From: Variovorax sp. SG517
Lineage (GTDB): Bacteria > Pseudomonadota > Gammaproteobacteria > Burkholderiales > Burkholderiaceae_C
Length of the DNA stretch: 64,000 nt
NCBI RefSeq assembly: GCF_013376045.1
Contig: NZ_JABMJG010000012.1
Span: forward strand, 165,603 to 229,602
Reading direction: 5' to 3'
Shown here: one piece after another, positions 41,651-50,141 of the stretch
Position numbering within the stretch: position 1 is the first letter of the stretch
Layout: each line of letters begins with the position of its first letter
Translations under genes and position numbers: made by a program
Notes under the pieces: generated by a model
Told to the model about the DNA's origin: nothing
The model's database searches: none
The model's input: only the letters and a program-made list of their open reading frames with translations

Positions 41651-42865
41651 ATGAGCATTTTCGAAGGCTTCCTCTCCACATCCGAAACGCTGGGCGCCTT
41701 CAGCGACCGCGCCTTCGTCGACGCCATGCTGCGCTTCGAGGCCGCGCTGGCGCGCGCGCAGGCGGCCGAGGGGCTGATCCCCGAGAGCGCCGCGAACTCG
41801 ATCGTCAGCAGCTGCAAGGTCGAGCTGTTCGACGTCGCCAAGATCGTGCGCGAGAGCGGCCGCGCTGGCAGCGTCGCGATCCCGCTGGTGAAGGCGCTGC
41901 GCGAGGCCGTGGGCCTCTTCAACGCCGAGGCCGCGTCCTTCGTGCATTTCGGCAGCACCAGCCAGGACGTGATCGACAGCGCGATGGCGCTGGTCACGCG
42001 CGAGGCTGTCGCGCTCGTCGAGGCCGACCTCGCCAAGGCCGCCGACGCGCTGCTGCGCCTGGCCGTGACGCACGCCGAGACCCCGATGCTCGCGCGCACG
42101 CTGATGCAGCCGGCCTCGGTCACCAGCTTCGGCTTCAAGTGCGCCGGCTGGGCCGCGCCGCTGGTGCGCAGCCGCATCCGTCTGCGCGATGCCGCGAAGC
42201 ACGCGCTGCAGCTGCAGCTGGGCGGTGCCATCGGCACGCTGGCGCAGATGAAGGGGCAGGGCGCGGCCGTGCGCAAGCGCATGGCCAAGGAACTCGGCCT
42301 GGGCGACCCCGGCGCGACCTGGCACACCCAGCGCGACGAATGGGTCGCGCTCGGCTGCGAACTGGGCCTCATGACCGGCAGCCTGGGCAAGATCGCGGTC
42401 GACATCTCGCTACTCGGCCAGTACGAAGTCAGCGAAGTCACCGAGCCCAGCGAACCGGGCCGCGGCGGATCGTCGGCCATGCCGCACAAGCGCAACCCGG
42501 TGGCCTCGATGGTGGCCATTGCCGCCGCGCACCGCGCGCCGCAGCGCGTGGCCGCGTTGCTCGGCGCCATGCCGCAGCAGCACGAACGCGCACTCGGCGC
42601 CTGGCAGGCGGAGCTGGGCGAATGGCCGCAGCTCCTGATGTCGGCGCACGGCAGCGTTCGCGCGATGGCCGGCGCACTGCCCGGCCTGCAGGTCGATGCC
42701 GCACGCATGCGCGCCAACATCGATCGGCTGCGCGCCGAACTCCCGCGCGACGCGGCGGACGAATGGTTCGCCCCCGCGCTCGCCCACGAAGCCGGACAGA
42801 CCGCGCTCGCCGAAGTGAAGGCGCTGCAGGCCCGGCTCGACGCACACAAGGAACTCTCCCAATGA
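41651..42865 (+). CDS. pcaB: 3-carboxy-cis,cis-muconate cycloisomerase
   Basis: PcaB closes 3-carboxymuconate to 4-carboxymuconolactone in the protocatechuate branch of the beta-ketoadipate pathway. The 404-residue protein belongs to the fumarase/aspartase superfamily: F-G-S-T-S-Q-D-V-I-D-S and the signature G-S-S-A-M-P-H-K-R-N-P-V are present. It is somewhat shorter than enzymes of about 450 residues, as is common in this group. Its stop overlaps the start of pcaC as ATGA. The protocatechuate dioxygenase genes that would make its substrate are not in this window. Confidence 0.95.
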   Translation: MSIFEGFLSTSETLGAFSDRAFVDAMLRFEAALARAQAAEGLIPESAANSIVSSCKVELFDVAKIVRESGRAGSVAIPLVKALREAVGLFNAEAASFVHFGSTSQDVIDSAMALVTREAVALVEADLAKAADALLRLAVTHAETPMLARTLMQPASVTSFGFKCAGWAAPLVRSRIRLRDAAKHALQLQLGGAIGTLAQMKGQGAAVRKRMAKELGLGDPGATWHTQRDEWVALGCELGLMTGSLGKIAVDISLLGQYEVSEVTEPSEPGRGGSSAMPHKRNPVASMVAIAAAHRAPQRVAALLGAMPQQHERALGAWQAELGEWPQLLMSAHGSVRAMAGALPGLQVDAARMRANIDRLRAELPRDAADEWFAPALAHEAGQTALAEVKALQARLDAHKELSQ

Positions 42866-43293
42866 CCACCCCCGAAAACCCGCCCGTGGAACCCGGCGCC
42901 TATGAAGCCGGCCTCGTCAACCGCCGCCGTGTGCTCGGCGATGCCTGGGTCGACAAGTCGCTGGCCAACCGCAACGGCTTCAACGCCGAGTTCCAGGAAC
43001 TCATCACGCGCCATGCGTGGAACGACATCTGGGGCCGCCCCGCGCTGGGCGACAAGACGCGCCGCTTCATGGTGCTGTCGATGATGCTGGGCATCCACGC
43101 GTACGAAGAATTCGCGATGCACGTGCGCGCCGCGCTCGACGGCCCGCCCGAGTCGCGCCTCACGCCGGACGAGATCAAGGAAGTGATCATGATGGCCGCC
43201 ATCTACTGCGGCGTGCCCGTGGCCAACCACGCCTTCGGCATCGCGACGGGCATCCTGCGCGAGAAGGGCCTGCTGCCGCCGCTGGCGCAGTGA
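42862..43293 (+). CDS. pcaC: 4-carboxymuconolactone decarboxylase
   Basis: PcaC decarboxylates 4-carboxymuconolactone to 3-oxoadipate enol-lactone. The 143-residue protein has the CMD fold and family features: G-L-V-N-R-R-R-V-L-G-D-A-W-V-D near the start, W-N-D-I-W-G-R-P, and the helix I-K-E-V-I-M-M-A-A-I-Y-C-G-V-P with H-A-F. It starts within the pcaB stop and ends in a GTGA overlap with the MFS gene, so it is in the middle of a tightly coupled unit. Confidence 0.95.
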   Translation: MTTPENPPVEPGAYEAGLVNRRRVLGDAWVDKSLANRNGFNAEFQELITRHAWNDIWGRPALGDKTRRFMVLSMMLGIHAYEEFAMHVRAALDGPPESRLTPDEIKEVIMMAAIYCGVPVANHAFGIATGILREKGLLPPLAQ

Positions 43294-44525
43294 CCGCGCC
43301 GCCTGCTCCTAAGAAGGGCCAGAAGAAGGGCCGCTTCGACGTCACCTTCACGCTGCTCCTGCCGCTGCTGCTCGCGGCGCAGCCGGTGGCCACCGACAGT
43401 TATCTTCCCGCGCTCCCCGCCATCGCGAAGGAGCTCGGCTCGGCCAGCACCAGCCTCACGCTGTTCGTGCTGGCCTTCGGCTTTGCGCAGCTGCTGTGCG
43501 GGCCGCTGGCCGACCGCTTCGGGCGCAGGCCGGTGCTGCTGGGGGGGCTGGGCTGCTACACGCTCGCCGCGCTGGGCGGTGCCTTCGCGGACAGCGTGGC
43601 GCTGCTCGCGGGGTGGCGCGCGCTGCAGGGCTTCTCGATGGCGGCCATCCTGGTGTGCGCGCGCGCCGCTGTGCGCGACCTCTATCCCGCGCACGAAGGT
43701 CCGCACGTGATGGCGCGCGGGCTCACGGGCCTGGGCATCGTCGGGCTGATGGCCCCGCTGCTCGGCGCGTGGCTTGTGCAGGGCGCCGGCTGGCGCTGGG
43801 TGATGGCGGCGATGGCGGCCTATGCCGCGGTGCTGTTCGCGCTGTGCTGGCGCTCGTTCGGCGAAACGCGCCGGCCCCTGGGCGAGGGCGAGTCGTCCGC
43901 ACCGCGCGGCAGCACGCGCGCCGTGTTCGCGAGCCGTTCCTTCCGTGCCTGGGCTTCGGTCGCGGCCACCACCTACGGCGGCTTGTTCTGCTTCCTGCTG
44001 CTTTCGCCGATGGTCTACATCGGCTACCTGGGCTGGTCGCCCGCCTGGTACGGCTGGATCCCGGCCGGCGGCTCGCTGGTCTACATCTTCAGCACCACCA
44101 TGTGCCGCAGCCTCCTGCGGCGCTACGGCCCCGTGCGCACGGTGAAGCTAGGCGCGTCGCTGAGCCTGGCCGGCGCCACCATCCAGGCGCTGGGCTGCTG
44201 GCTGATGCCGCTGAGCGCGGTGCCGCTGCTGTTCGGCCACGCCGTCTACTGCCTGGGCCACGGCATCCACCAGCCCTGCGGGCAGGCCGGCGCGGTGGGC
44301 GACCTGCCGCACCTGGCGGGCCGGGCCGTGTCGTGGTCCGGCTTCGGCATGATGATGGTCGCGTTCTGCGCAGGGCAGCTCGCCGCGCGTTTCGTCGATA
44401 CCGATTACTCCAACGGCGCCTGGCCGATGGTCGTACCGATGCTGCTGGCCGGCGGCGTGCTGGTGGCGATCGCGTTCTTCTGGCTGCCGCGTCTGCAACA
44501 CCCGAAAAAGGAAACCACACCATGA
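43290..44525 (+). CDS. MFS transporter, Bcr/CflA-like
   Basis: This 411-residue protein has about twelve membrane segments and the Bcr/CflA landmarks: A-T-D-S-Y-L-P-A-L-P-A-I in the first helix and G-P-L-A-D-R-F-G-R-R-P-V in the 2-3 loop. The GTG at 43290 overlaps the pcaC stop (GTGA) and its own stop overlaps pcaD (ATGA). Bcr/CflA carriers are usually drug exporters, but a carrier embedded between pcaC and pcaD probably handles an aromatic acid or a pathway intermediate; direction and substrate are not known. Confidence 0.85.
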   Translation: MTAPPAPKKGQKKGRFDVTFTLLLPLLLAAQPVATDSYLPALPAIAKELGSASTSLTLFVLAFGFAQLLCGPLADRFGRRPVLLGGLGCYTLAALGGAFADSVALLAGWRALQGFSMAAILVCARAAVRDLYPAHEGPHVMARGLTGLGIVGLMAPLLGAWLVQGAGWRWVMAAMAAYAAVLFALCWRSFGETRRPLGEGESSAPRGSTRAVFASRSFRAWASVAATTYGGLFCFLLLSPMVYIGYLGWSPAWYGWIPAGGSLVYIFSTTMCRSLLRRYGPVRTVKLGASLSLAGATIQALGCWLMPLSAVPLLFGHAVYCLGHGIHQPCGQAGAVGDLPHLAGRAVSWSGFGMMMVAFCAGQLAARFVDTDYSNGAWPMVVPMLLAGGVLVAIAFFWLPRLQHPKKETTP

Positions 44526-45286
44526 CCCGTTTGAATGTCGTTCGCGAGGGCAACGGCCCCATCGTCGTGCTCAGCCATGCGCTCGGCTGCGACCTGAGCA
44601 TGTGGGACGGCGTGGCCGCGCACCTGGCGCGCGGCCACACGGTGCTGCGCTACGACCATCGCAACCACGGCGCCTCGGAGGTGCTGCCCGGTGAGCTGCG
44701 CGTCGAGACGCTCGCACAGGACGCTGCCGAGCTCATTCGGCGCGAGGCTGGCGGCGAGCCGGTGCACTTCGTCGGCCTGTCGATGGGTGGCATGACAGCG
44801 CAGGCGCTGGCGGTGCGCCACCCCGAGCTGCTGAAGACGATCGTGATCGCCAATTCGGCCGCGCACTACCCCGACCAGGCACCCTGGCGCACGCGCGTCG
44901 AGACCGTCGGCGCCAAGGGCGTTGCCGCCATCGCGCCCGGGGCGGTGTCGCGCTGGCTCACGCCCGCGTGGGCCGCCACGGCCGAAGGCGCCGAAGCCGC
45001 GAAGAAGCTGCACGACGTGCTGGTGCGCACCGACGCGCAGGGCTACATCGAGAGCTGCAACGCTGTCGCGGCCATCGACTTCCGCGAGAGCAACCACCGC
45101 ATCGCCGTGCCCACGCTGGTGATCGGCGGACTGCAGGACGAAGCCACTCCGATGGCGATGTCGCAGGCCATGGCTGCGGCCATTCCGCATGCCCGGCTGG
45201 AAACCATCGACGCCGCGCACCTGAGCGCCGTCGAGCGGCCGGCGGAATTCGCGCAGCTGCTGATCGATTTCTGGCGCAGCCTCTGA
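44522..45286 (+). CDS. pcaD: 3-oxoadipate enol-lactonase
   Basis: PcaD hydrolyses 3-oxoadipate enol-lactone to 3-oxoadipate. The 254-residue alpha/beta hydrolase has L-S-H-A-L-G-C-D-L-S-M-W at the oxyanion region, the nucleophile in G-L-S-M-G-G-M, the acid in G-L-Q-D-E-A-T-P and the base in D-A-A-H-L-S. It is the last gene of the pca unit, started inside the MFS stop. Further steps (pcaIJ, pcaF) are elsewhere. Confidence 0.95.
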   Translation: MTRLNVVREGNGPIVVLSHALGCDLSMWDGVAAHLARGHTVLRYDHRNHGASEVLPGELRVETLAQDAAELIRREAGGEPVHFVGLSMGGMTAQALAVRHPELLKTIVIANSAAHYPDQAPWRTRVETVGAKGVAAIAPGAVSRWLTPAWAATAEGAEAAKKLHDVLVRTDAQGYIESCNAVAAIDFRESNHRIAVPTLVIGGLQDEATPMAMSQAMAAAIPHARLETIDAAHLSAVERPAEFAQLLIDFWRSL

Positions 45287-45349
45287 GCGGCGATTGCGGG
45301 GTGCGCGGCCTAGGTGTATCCCGTATTTCGTGCGAATAACGGTTGAGAG

Positions 45350-45366
45350 TGATCGATCATCGATCA
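45350..45366. promoter_or_regulatory. palindrome TGATCGATCATCGATCA upstream of quiC
   Basis: The arms TGATCGA and TCGATCA flank TCA, giving a perfect 7-3-7 inverted repeat 54 bases before quiC. Its first ten bases equal the palindrome at 39593 in the other promoter of the cluster. It is a candidate site for the IclR regulator. Confidence 0.5.
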
Positions 45367-45420
45367 AAAGGAGCCTGAATAGATTGTGATGGGGCCCGGG
45401 TGTTCCTAAAGTCCACCCCC

Positions 45421-47298
45421 ATGCATCGCTCCATCGCCACCGTCTCGCTCAGCGGCACGCTCCGCCAGAAGCTCGAAGCCGTCGCCGACGCCGGTTTCGA
45501 TGGCATCGAGCTGTTCGAGGCCGACTTCATCAACTTCAAGGGCACGGCCGCCGAGCTCGGCCGCATCGCCGGCGACCTGGGCCTGAGCATCGACCTGTAC
45601 CAGCCGTTTCGCGACTTCGAAGGCATGCCCGAGGCGCAGTTCCGCCGCAGCCTGGAGCGCGCAGAGCGCAAGTTCGACCTGATGCAGGCCATGGGCGCAC
45701 CGACGATGCTGTGCTGCTCCAACACCTCGCCGCTGTCCGTCAACGACCCTGCGCTGGCGGCCGCCCAGCTGCACGAGCTGGCCGAGCGCGCCGCGCGCCG
45801 CAACCTGCGCGTGGGCTTCGAGGCGCTGGCCTGGGGCCGCCACACCTCGCTGTACGGCCAGGCCTGGGAGATCGTCAAGCAGGCGAACCACTCGCACCTG
45901 GGCCTGATCCTCGACAGCTTCCACACGCTCTCGCTGAAGGACGACCCGGCCGGCATCGCCGCCATTCCGGGCGACAAGATCTTCTTCCTGCAGATGGCCG
46001 ACGCGCCGCTGCTGTCGATGGACGTGATCCAGTGGGCGCGCCACCACCGCTCGTTCCCGGGGCAGGGCGACTTCGATGTGATCGGCTTCTTCGAGCAGGT
46101 GCTGCGCGCCGGCTACACCGGGCCGCTGTCGCTGGAGATCTTCAACGACATCTTCCGCGAGACGCCGAACCGCCGCACCGCGGTGGACGCGATGCGCTCG
46201 CTGCTGTACCTGGAGAGCGAAGCGCGCCAGCGCCTCGCCAAGCCCGCGGCGCCGCAGCAGGTGACGCTGTTCGACCCGCCGCCGGTGCCGGCGCTGTCGG
46301 GCCTGTCGTTCATCGAGTTCGCCGCCGACGAGGCTTCGGCCGCGACGCTGGCAACGCTGGTCGGCCAGCTGGGCTTCCGCCGCATCGGAAGGCACCGCTC
46401 CAAGGCGGTGACGCTGTATCGCCAGGGCGACATCAACCTGATCGTCAACGCGCAACCCGACTCCTTCGCGCGCCAGCGCTTCGAGGCGCACGGCACCTCG
46501 GTGTGCGCGCTGGGCGTGCGCTGCGACGATCCGCTGGCCGCGGTGGGCCGCGCCACCGCCATGCGCTCGCAGCGGCACGACAGCCCGGTCGGCCCCAACG
46601 AGCTGCGCGTGCCGGCCATCGTGGCGCCGGGCGGCAACCTGATCCACTTCGTGCCCGAGATGCTGGGCGCCAACGGCCTGTACGAGACCGACTTCATCCT
46701 CGAAGACGAGGGCGCGGGCGCCAACGACACGGGCCTGCAGCGCATCGACCACGTGGCGCTGGGCCTCGCGCTCGACCAGCTCGACACCTGGGTGCTGTTC
46801 ACGCGCGCAGTGCTCGGCCTGGAGCCCGGCGAGAGCCTGGAGCTGGCCGACCCGTTCGGGCTGATCCGCAGCCGCGGCGTCGCCAACGCCGACCGCAGCC
46901 TGCGCCTGGTGCTCAACGTGTCGCTGAGCCAGCGCACCCGCACCGCGCGCACGCTGAGCGTGACCGGCGGCGGCGCGGTGCACCACATCGCGCTGAGCTG
47001 CGCCGACATCTTCGAGACGGCCGCGAAGCTGCGCGCCAACGGCACGCGCTTCGTGCCCATTTCCGACAACTACTACGACGATCTCGCCACCCGCATCGAC
47101 ATCGACCCGGCGCTGCTTTCGCGCATGCGCGAGTCGGGCGTGCTCTTCGACCGCTCGCCGGCCGGCGACTACCTGCACATCTACACCGAGAGTTTCGAGG
47201 GCGGACTGTTCTTCGAGGTCGCGCAGCGCGTGGGCGGCTACGACGCCTACGGCGCCCTCAACGCACCGGCGCGCATGGCGTCGCAGGCGCAGGACTGA
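45421..47298 (+). CDS. quiC: 3-dehydroshikimate dehydratase (QuiC type, fused to an HPPD-like domain)
   Basis: QuiC turns 3-dehydroshikimate into protocatechuate, joining shikimate/quinate catabolism to the pca genes. The 625-residue protein has an N-terminal TIM barrel (about 1-280) with metal ligands in F-E-A-L-A-W-G, L-D-S-F-H, Q-M-A-D and S-L-E-I-F-N-D, and a C-terminal two-VOC half related to 4-hydroxyphenylpyruvate dioxygenase (about 300-610; R-I-D-H-V-A-L-G, H-H-I-A-L-S-C, E-G-G-L-F-F-E). This fusion is normal for the Pseudomonas-type enzyme; the second half is not needed for the dehydratase step as far as is known. I chose the ATG at 45421. Confidence 0.93.
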   Translation: MHRSIATVSLSGTLRQKLEAVADAGFDGIELFEADFINFKGTAAELGRIAGDLGLSIDLYQPFRDFEGMPEAQFRRSLERAERKFDLMQAMGAPTMLCCSNTSPLSVNDPALAAAQLHELAERAARRNLRVGFEALAWGRHTSLYGQAWEIVKQANHSHLGLILDSFHTLSLKDDPAGIAAIPGDKIFFLQMADAPLLSMDVIQWARHHRSFPGQGDFDVIGFFEQVLRAGYTGPLSLEIFNDIFRETPNRRTAVDAMRSLLYLESEARQRLAKPAAPQQVTLFDPPPVPALSGLSFIEFAADEASAATLATLVGQLGFRRIGRHRSKAVTLYRQGDINLIVNAQPDSFARQRFEAHGTSVCALGVRCDDPLAAVGRATAMRSQRHDSPVGPNELRVPAIVAPGGNLIHFVPEMLGANGLYETDFILEDEGAGANDTGLQRIDHVALGLALDQLDTWVLFTRAVLGLEPGESLELADPFGLIRSRGVANADRSLRLVLNVSLSQRTRTARTLSVTGGGAVHHIALSCADIFETAAKLRANGTRFVPISDNYYDDLATRIDIDPALLSRMRESGVLFDRSPAGDYLHIYTESFEGGLFFEVAQRVGGYDAYGALNAPARMASQAQD

Positions 47299-47380
47299 CA
47301 GGGCCGCAGGCGCACCGGCAGATCGTTTCTTTCGACCGATAGAGAGCTGATTTTTTTCACGTCACCACTGGAGACAACAC

Positions 47381-48790
47381 ATGGCAAGCAACACAGCCCG
47401 TGAGCCGCAAGGCAGGCACCAGTCGAGGAAGGCCGCGGCAAGCGGCTGGATCGGCTCGGCGCTGGAGTACTACGACTTTTTCATCTACGCCACCGCCGCG
47501 GCGCTGATCTTTCCGCAGATCTTCTTCCCCAAGGGCGACCCGACGACGGCCATCGTCGCCTCGCTCGCGACCTACGGCGTGGGCTACGTGGCACGCCCCA
47601 TCGGCGCCTTCGTGCTCGGCCACTGGGGCGACACGCACGGGCGCAAGCAGGTGCTGGTGCTTTGCATGTTCCTGATGGGCTTCTCGACCGTGGCCGTCGG
47701 CCTGCTGCCGACCTACGACCAGGTCGGCCTGCTGGCACCGGTGCTGCTGGTGCTGCTGCGCCTGGTGCAGGGCTTCGCGGTGGCGGGCGAGATCTCGGGC
47801 GCGAGCTCGATGATCCTGGAGCACGCTCCGTTCGGCCGACGCGGCTTCTTCGCGAGCTTCACGCTGCAGGGCGTGCAGGCCGGCCAGATCCTGGCGGCAG
47901 CCGTGTTCCTGCCGCTCGCGCACTACATGCCGGAGGACGCCTTCAACTCGTGGGGCTGGCGCATTCCATTCCTGCTGAGCTTCCTGGTGATCGTGGCGGG
48001 CTACATCATCCGCCGCGAAGTGGACGAGACCCCGGCCTTCGCCGAAGTCGACAAGAAGGGTGAAACGGCCAAGGCGCCGATCGTCCAGGCCTTCACCGAC
48101 AGCTGGGCCGACATGCTGCGCGTGGTGTGCATGGCGCTGATGAACGTCATTCCGGTGGTGGCCACCGTGTTCGGCGCGGCCTACGCCGTGCAGGCCGCCT
48201 ACGGCATCGGCTTCCAGAAGGACGTGTACCTGTGGATCCCGGTGCTCGGCAACATCCTGGCCGTGATCGTCATCCCGTTCGTGGGCAACCTGTCGGACCG
48301 CATCGGCCGCCGCCCGCCGATCATCGTCGGCGCGCTGGTCTCGGGCCTGCTGTCGTTCGTGTACCTGTACGCCATCAGCATCCGCAACGTGCCGCTGGCC
48401 ATCGTCATGTCGCTGCTGATGTGGGGCATCGTGTACCAGGGCTACAACGCGACCTTCCCGAGCTTCTATCCGGAGCTGTTCCGCACCCGCAACCGCGTCT
48501 CGGCCATGGCCATCTCGCAGAACATCGGCACCACCTTCACCGCGCTGCTGCCGGCCCTGTTCGCCGCCGTCGCGCCTCCCGGCTCGACCAACGTGTGGTT
48601 CACCGTGGGTGCCATCACCTTCGCGGTGACGGTGCTGGCCGCCCTGGCCGCCTTCAGCGCCCGCGAAACCTACCGCGTCCACATGCGCGACCTGGGCAAC
48701 CCGAACGCGGTGCCGGTCGACAAGCAGGAGTACGACCGCCTGCGCGAGCAGACGATGCAGGAAACGCGCGTGGCCCGGGCCGCGGCCTGA
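47381..48790 (+). CDS. MHS-family MFS symporter, shikimate-transporter-like
   Basis: The 469-residue protein has twelve membrane helices with the MHS signatures G-S-A-L-E-Y-Y-D-F-F-I-Y-A-T-A-A in the first helix, G-H-W-G-D-T-H-G-R-K after the second, and R-L-V-Q-G-F-A-V-A-G-E. It is close in pattern to ShiA. As an H+ symporter placed just after quiC, it probably imports shikimate, quinate or 3-dehydroshikimate. A hairpin follows its stop. Confidence 0.88.
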   Translation: MASNTAREPQGRHQSRKAAASGWIGSALEYYDFFIYATAAALIFPQIFFPKGDPTTAIVASLATYGVGYVARPIGAFVLGHWGDTHGRKQVLVLCMFLMGFSTVAVGLLPTYDQVGLLAPVLLVLLRLVQGFAVAGEISGASSMILEHAPFGRRGFFASFTLQGVQAGQILAAAVFLPLAHYMPEDAFNSWGWRIPFLLSFLVIVAGYIIRREVDETPAFAEVDKKGETAKAPIVQAFTDSWADMLRVVCMALMNVIPVVATVFGAAYAVQAAYGIGFQKDVYLWIPVLGNILAVIVIPFVGNLSDRIGRRPPIIVGALVSGLLSFVYLYAISIRNVPLAIVMSLLMWGIVYQGYNATFPSFYPELFRTRNRVSAMAISQNIGTTFTALLPALFAAVAPPGSTNVWFTVGAITFAVTVLAALAAFSARETYRVHMRDLGNPNAVPVDKQEYDRLREQTMQETRVARAAA

Positions 48791-48799
48791 GGTCCCGGC

Positions 48800-48824
48800 G
48801 GCAGGCGAAGACCTTTCGCCTGCC
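48800..48824 (+). terminator. hairpin after the quiC/transporter unit
   Basis: GGCAGGCGAA (48800-48809) pairs perfectly with TTCGCCTGCC (48815-48824) around a five-base loop, ten bases after the transporter stop. There is no T run, so it may slow or protect the transcript end and not act as a classical terminator. Confidence 0.4.
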
Positions 48825-48854
48825 AAGGGTTGTGGCGCCGGGAAGAATGGCGCC

Positions 48855-49544
48855 ATGACCTCCACATCTTCCCCCTCCCGCCTCAAGATCGACTTCGTCT
48901 CCGACGTGTCCTGTCCCTGGTGCGCCATCGGCCTGAGTTCGCTCGAGGCGGCGCTGGGGAAGGTGGCGCCGGAGATCACCGCGGATCTGCACTTCCAGCC
49001 CTTCGAGCTGAACCCGCAGATGCCGCCCGAAGGCCAGGACACCTTCGAGCACCTCAACCAGAAGTACGGCTCCACGCGCGAGCAGCAGGCGCAGTCGCGC
49101 GAGATGATCCGCCAGCGCGGCGCGGCGGTGGGCTTCGAGTTCAGCCCCGAAGGCCGTCCGCGCGTCTACAACACCTTCGATGCCCATCGGCTGCTGCACT
49201 GGGCCGAGCTGGAAAGCCCCGCCAAGCAGGCGGCGCTCAAGAAGCTGCTGCTGAAGGCCTACTTCACCGACAGCCAGAATCCTTCCGACCACGATGTGCT
49301 GGTGCGCGCCGCCACCGAAGCGGGGCTCGACGCGACCCGCGCCAGGCAGATCCTGGACAGCGACGAGTTCGCACAGGAAACCCGCGAACGCGAGCGCATG
49401 TACACCGATGCCGGCATCCACTCGGTGCCCGCGATCATCATCAACGACAGGCATCTGATCTCGGGCGGCCAGCCCGTCGAAGTGTTCGAACGGGCCCTGC
49501 GCCAGATCGCCGGTGCTGCGCCTTCGAGCCTTGCCACAGCCTGA
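48855..49544 (+). CDS. DsbA-family oxidoreductase, FrnE-like
   Basis: This 229-residue protein has the thioredoxin-type active site C-P-W-C (in V-S-C-P-W-C-A-I-G) after the first strand, the inserted helical domain, and the cis-proline loop S-V-P-A-I-I. There is no signal peptide, so it acts in the cytoplasm like FrnE and the related 2-hydroxychromene-2-carboxylate isomerases. The E-L-N-P-Q-M-P region is common in this group. The substrate is unknown. It stands as a single gene with a terminator directly after it. Confidence 0.9.
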   Translation: MTSTSSPSRLKIDFVSDVSCPWCAIGLSSLEAALGKVAPEITADLHFQPFELNPQMPPEGQDTFEHLNQKYGSTREQQAQSREMIRQRGAAVGFEFSPEGRPRVYNTFDAHRLLHWAELESPAKQAALKKLLLKAYFTDSQNPSDHDVLVRAATEAGLDATRARQILDSDEFAQETRERERMYTDAGIHSVPAIIINDRHLISGGQPVEVFERALRQIAGAAPSSLATA

Positions 49545-49547
49545 CTT

Positions 49548-49571
49548 AGCTGGCGCTTAGGCGCCAGCTTT
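49548..49571 (+). terminator. rho-independent terminator after the DsbA-like gene
   Basis: AGCTGGCGC (49548-49556) pairs perfectly with GCGCCAGCT (49561-49569) around TTAG and is followed by TT, giving three T in a row at 49569-49571. It lies four bases after the stop codon. Confidence 0.6.
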
Positions 49572-49665
49572 GCCCAGCGTTACGACGGTAAAGACCGTCA
49601 ACCCGAAGCGGGCTCCGGTGGTTGAGGAGGCGGTTCTCAATCACTGTCACACAGGAGCTCCGAAG

Positions 49666-50136
49666 ATGAAGAAGAAAAGCCTAATCGCCGCACTCGCCCT
49701 CATGGCTGCGGCTTCGCTGCCGGCACTGGCGGACGAATACGGCAGGCACCCGTTCTATCTCCACGCCTTGTCCGACCTGCGCACCGCGGCCTGGAAGGTG
49801 GAGCACCGCCGTCCCGAGGACGGGCAGGTATCTCGCGACGAGCAGGTAGTGATCGACGAGATCCACGCCGCCATCGGCGACCTGCAGCACGCCGCATGGC
49901 TCGACGGCAAGCCCGTCGAGTGGCGCGAGCCCACCGATGCATGGCTGCCGCCGGAAGGCCGCCTGCACGCCGCGGCCGATCTGCTGCGCAAGGTGCGCTC
50001 CGACGTGGCGCGCGAAGAGGACGACCCGCGCTCGCGGCCGTATCAGCAGCGCGGCCTCGCGCACGTAGACCTTGCGCTTGCCACCGCGCAACACGCCATC
50101 GGCGACGTGCGCCGCCACGACCTGCGCAGGGAGTGA
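49666..50136 (+). CDS. exported protein of unknown function, 156 residues
   Basis: A signal peptide (M-K-K-K-S-L-I-A-A-L-A-L-M-A-A-A-S-L-P-A-L-A) is cleaved before D-E-Y-G-R-H-P. The mature part is helical: L-S-D-L-R-T-A-A-W-K-V-E, E-I-H-A-A-I-G-D-L-Q-H-A-A-W, L-A-H-V-D-L-A-L-A-T-A-Q-H-A-I, with repeated A-I-x-D-L/V patterns suggesting a four-helix periplasmic bundle. The ATG at 49666 has AGGAG upstream; the frame is open to 49570 without support. Function is not known. It precedes the DUF1800 gene by a few bases. Confidence 0.75.
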   Translation: MKKKSLIAALALMAAASLPALADEYGRHPFYLHALSDLRTAAWKVEHRRPEDGQVSRDEQVVIDEIHAAIGDLQHAAWLDGKPVEWREPTDAWLPPEGRLHAAADLLRKVRSDVAREEDDPRSRPYQQRGLAHVDLALATAQHAIGDVRRHDLRRE

Positions 50137-50141
50137 GGGCC

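Noticed and set aside
43496..44520. Frame 2 extension upstream of pcaD (start at 43496)
   Set aside because: It is only the shadow of the MFS gene. The pcaD start is fixed by the ATGA overlap at 44522.
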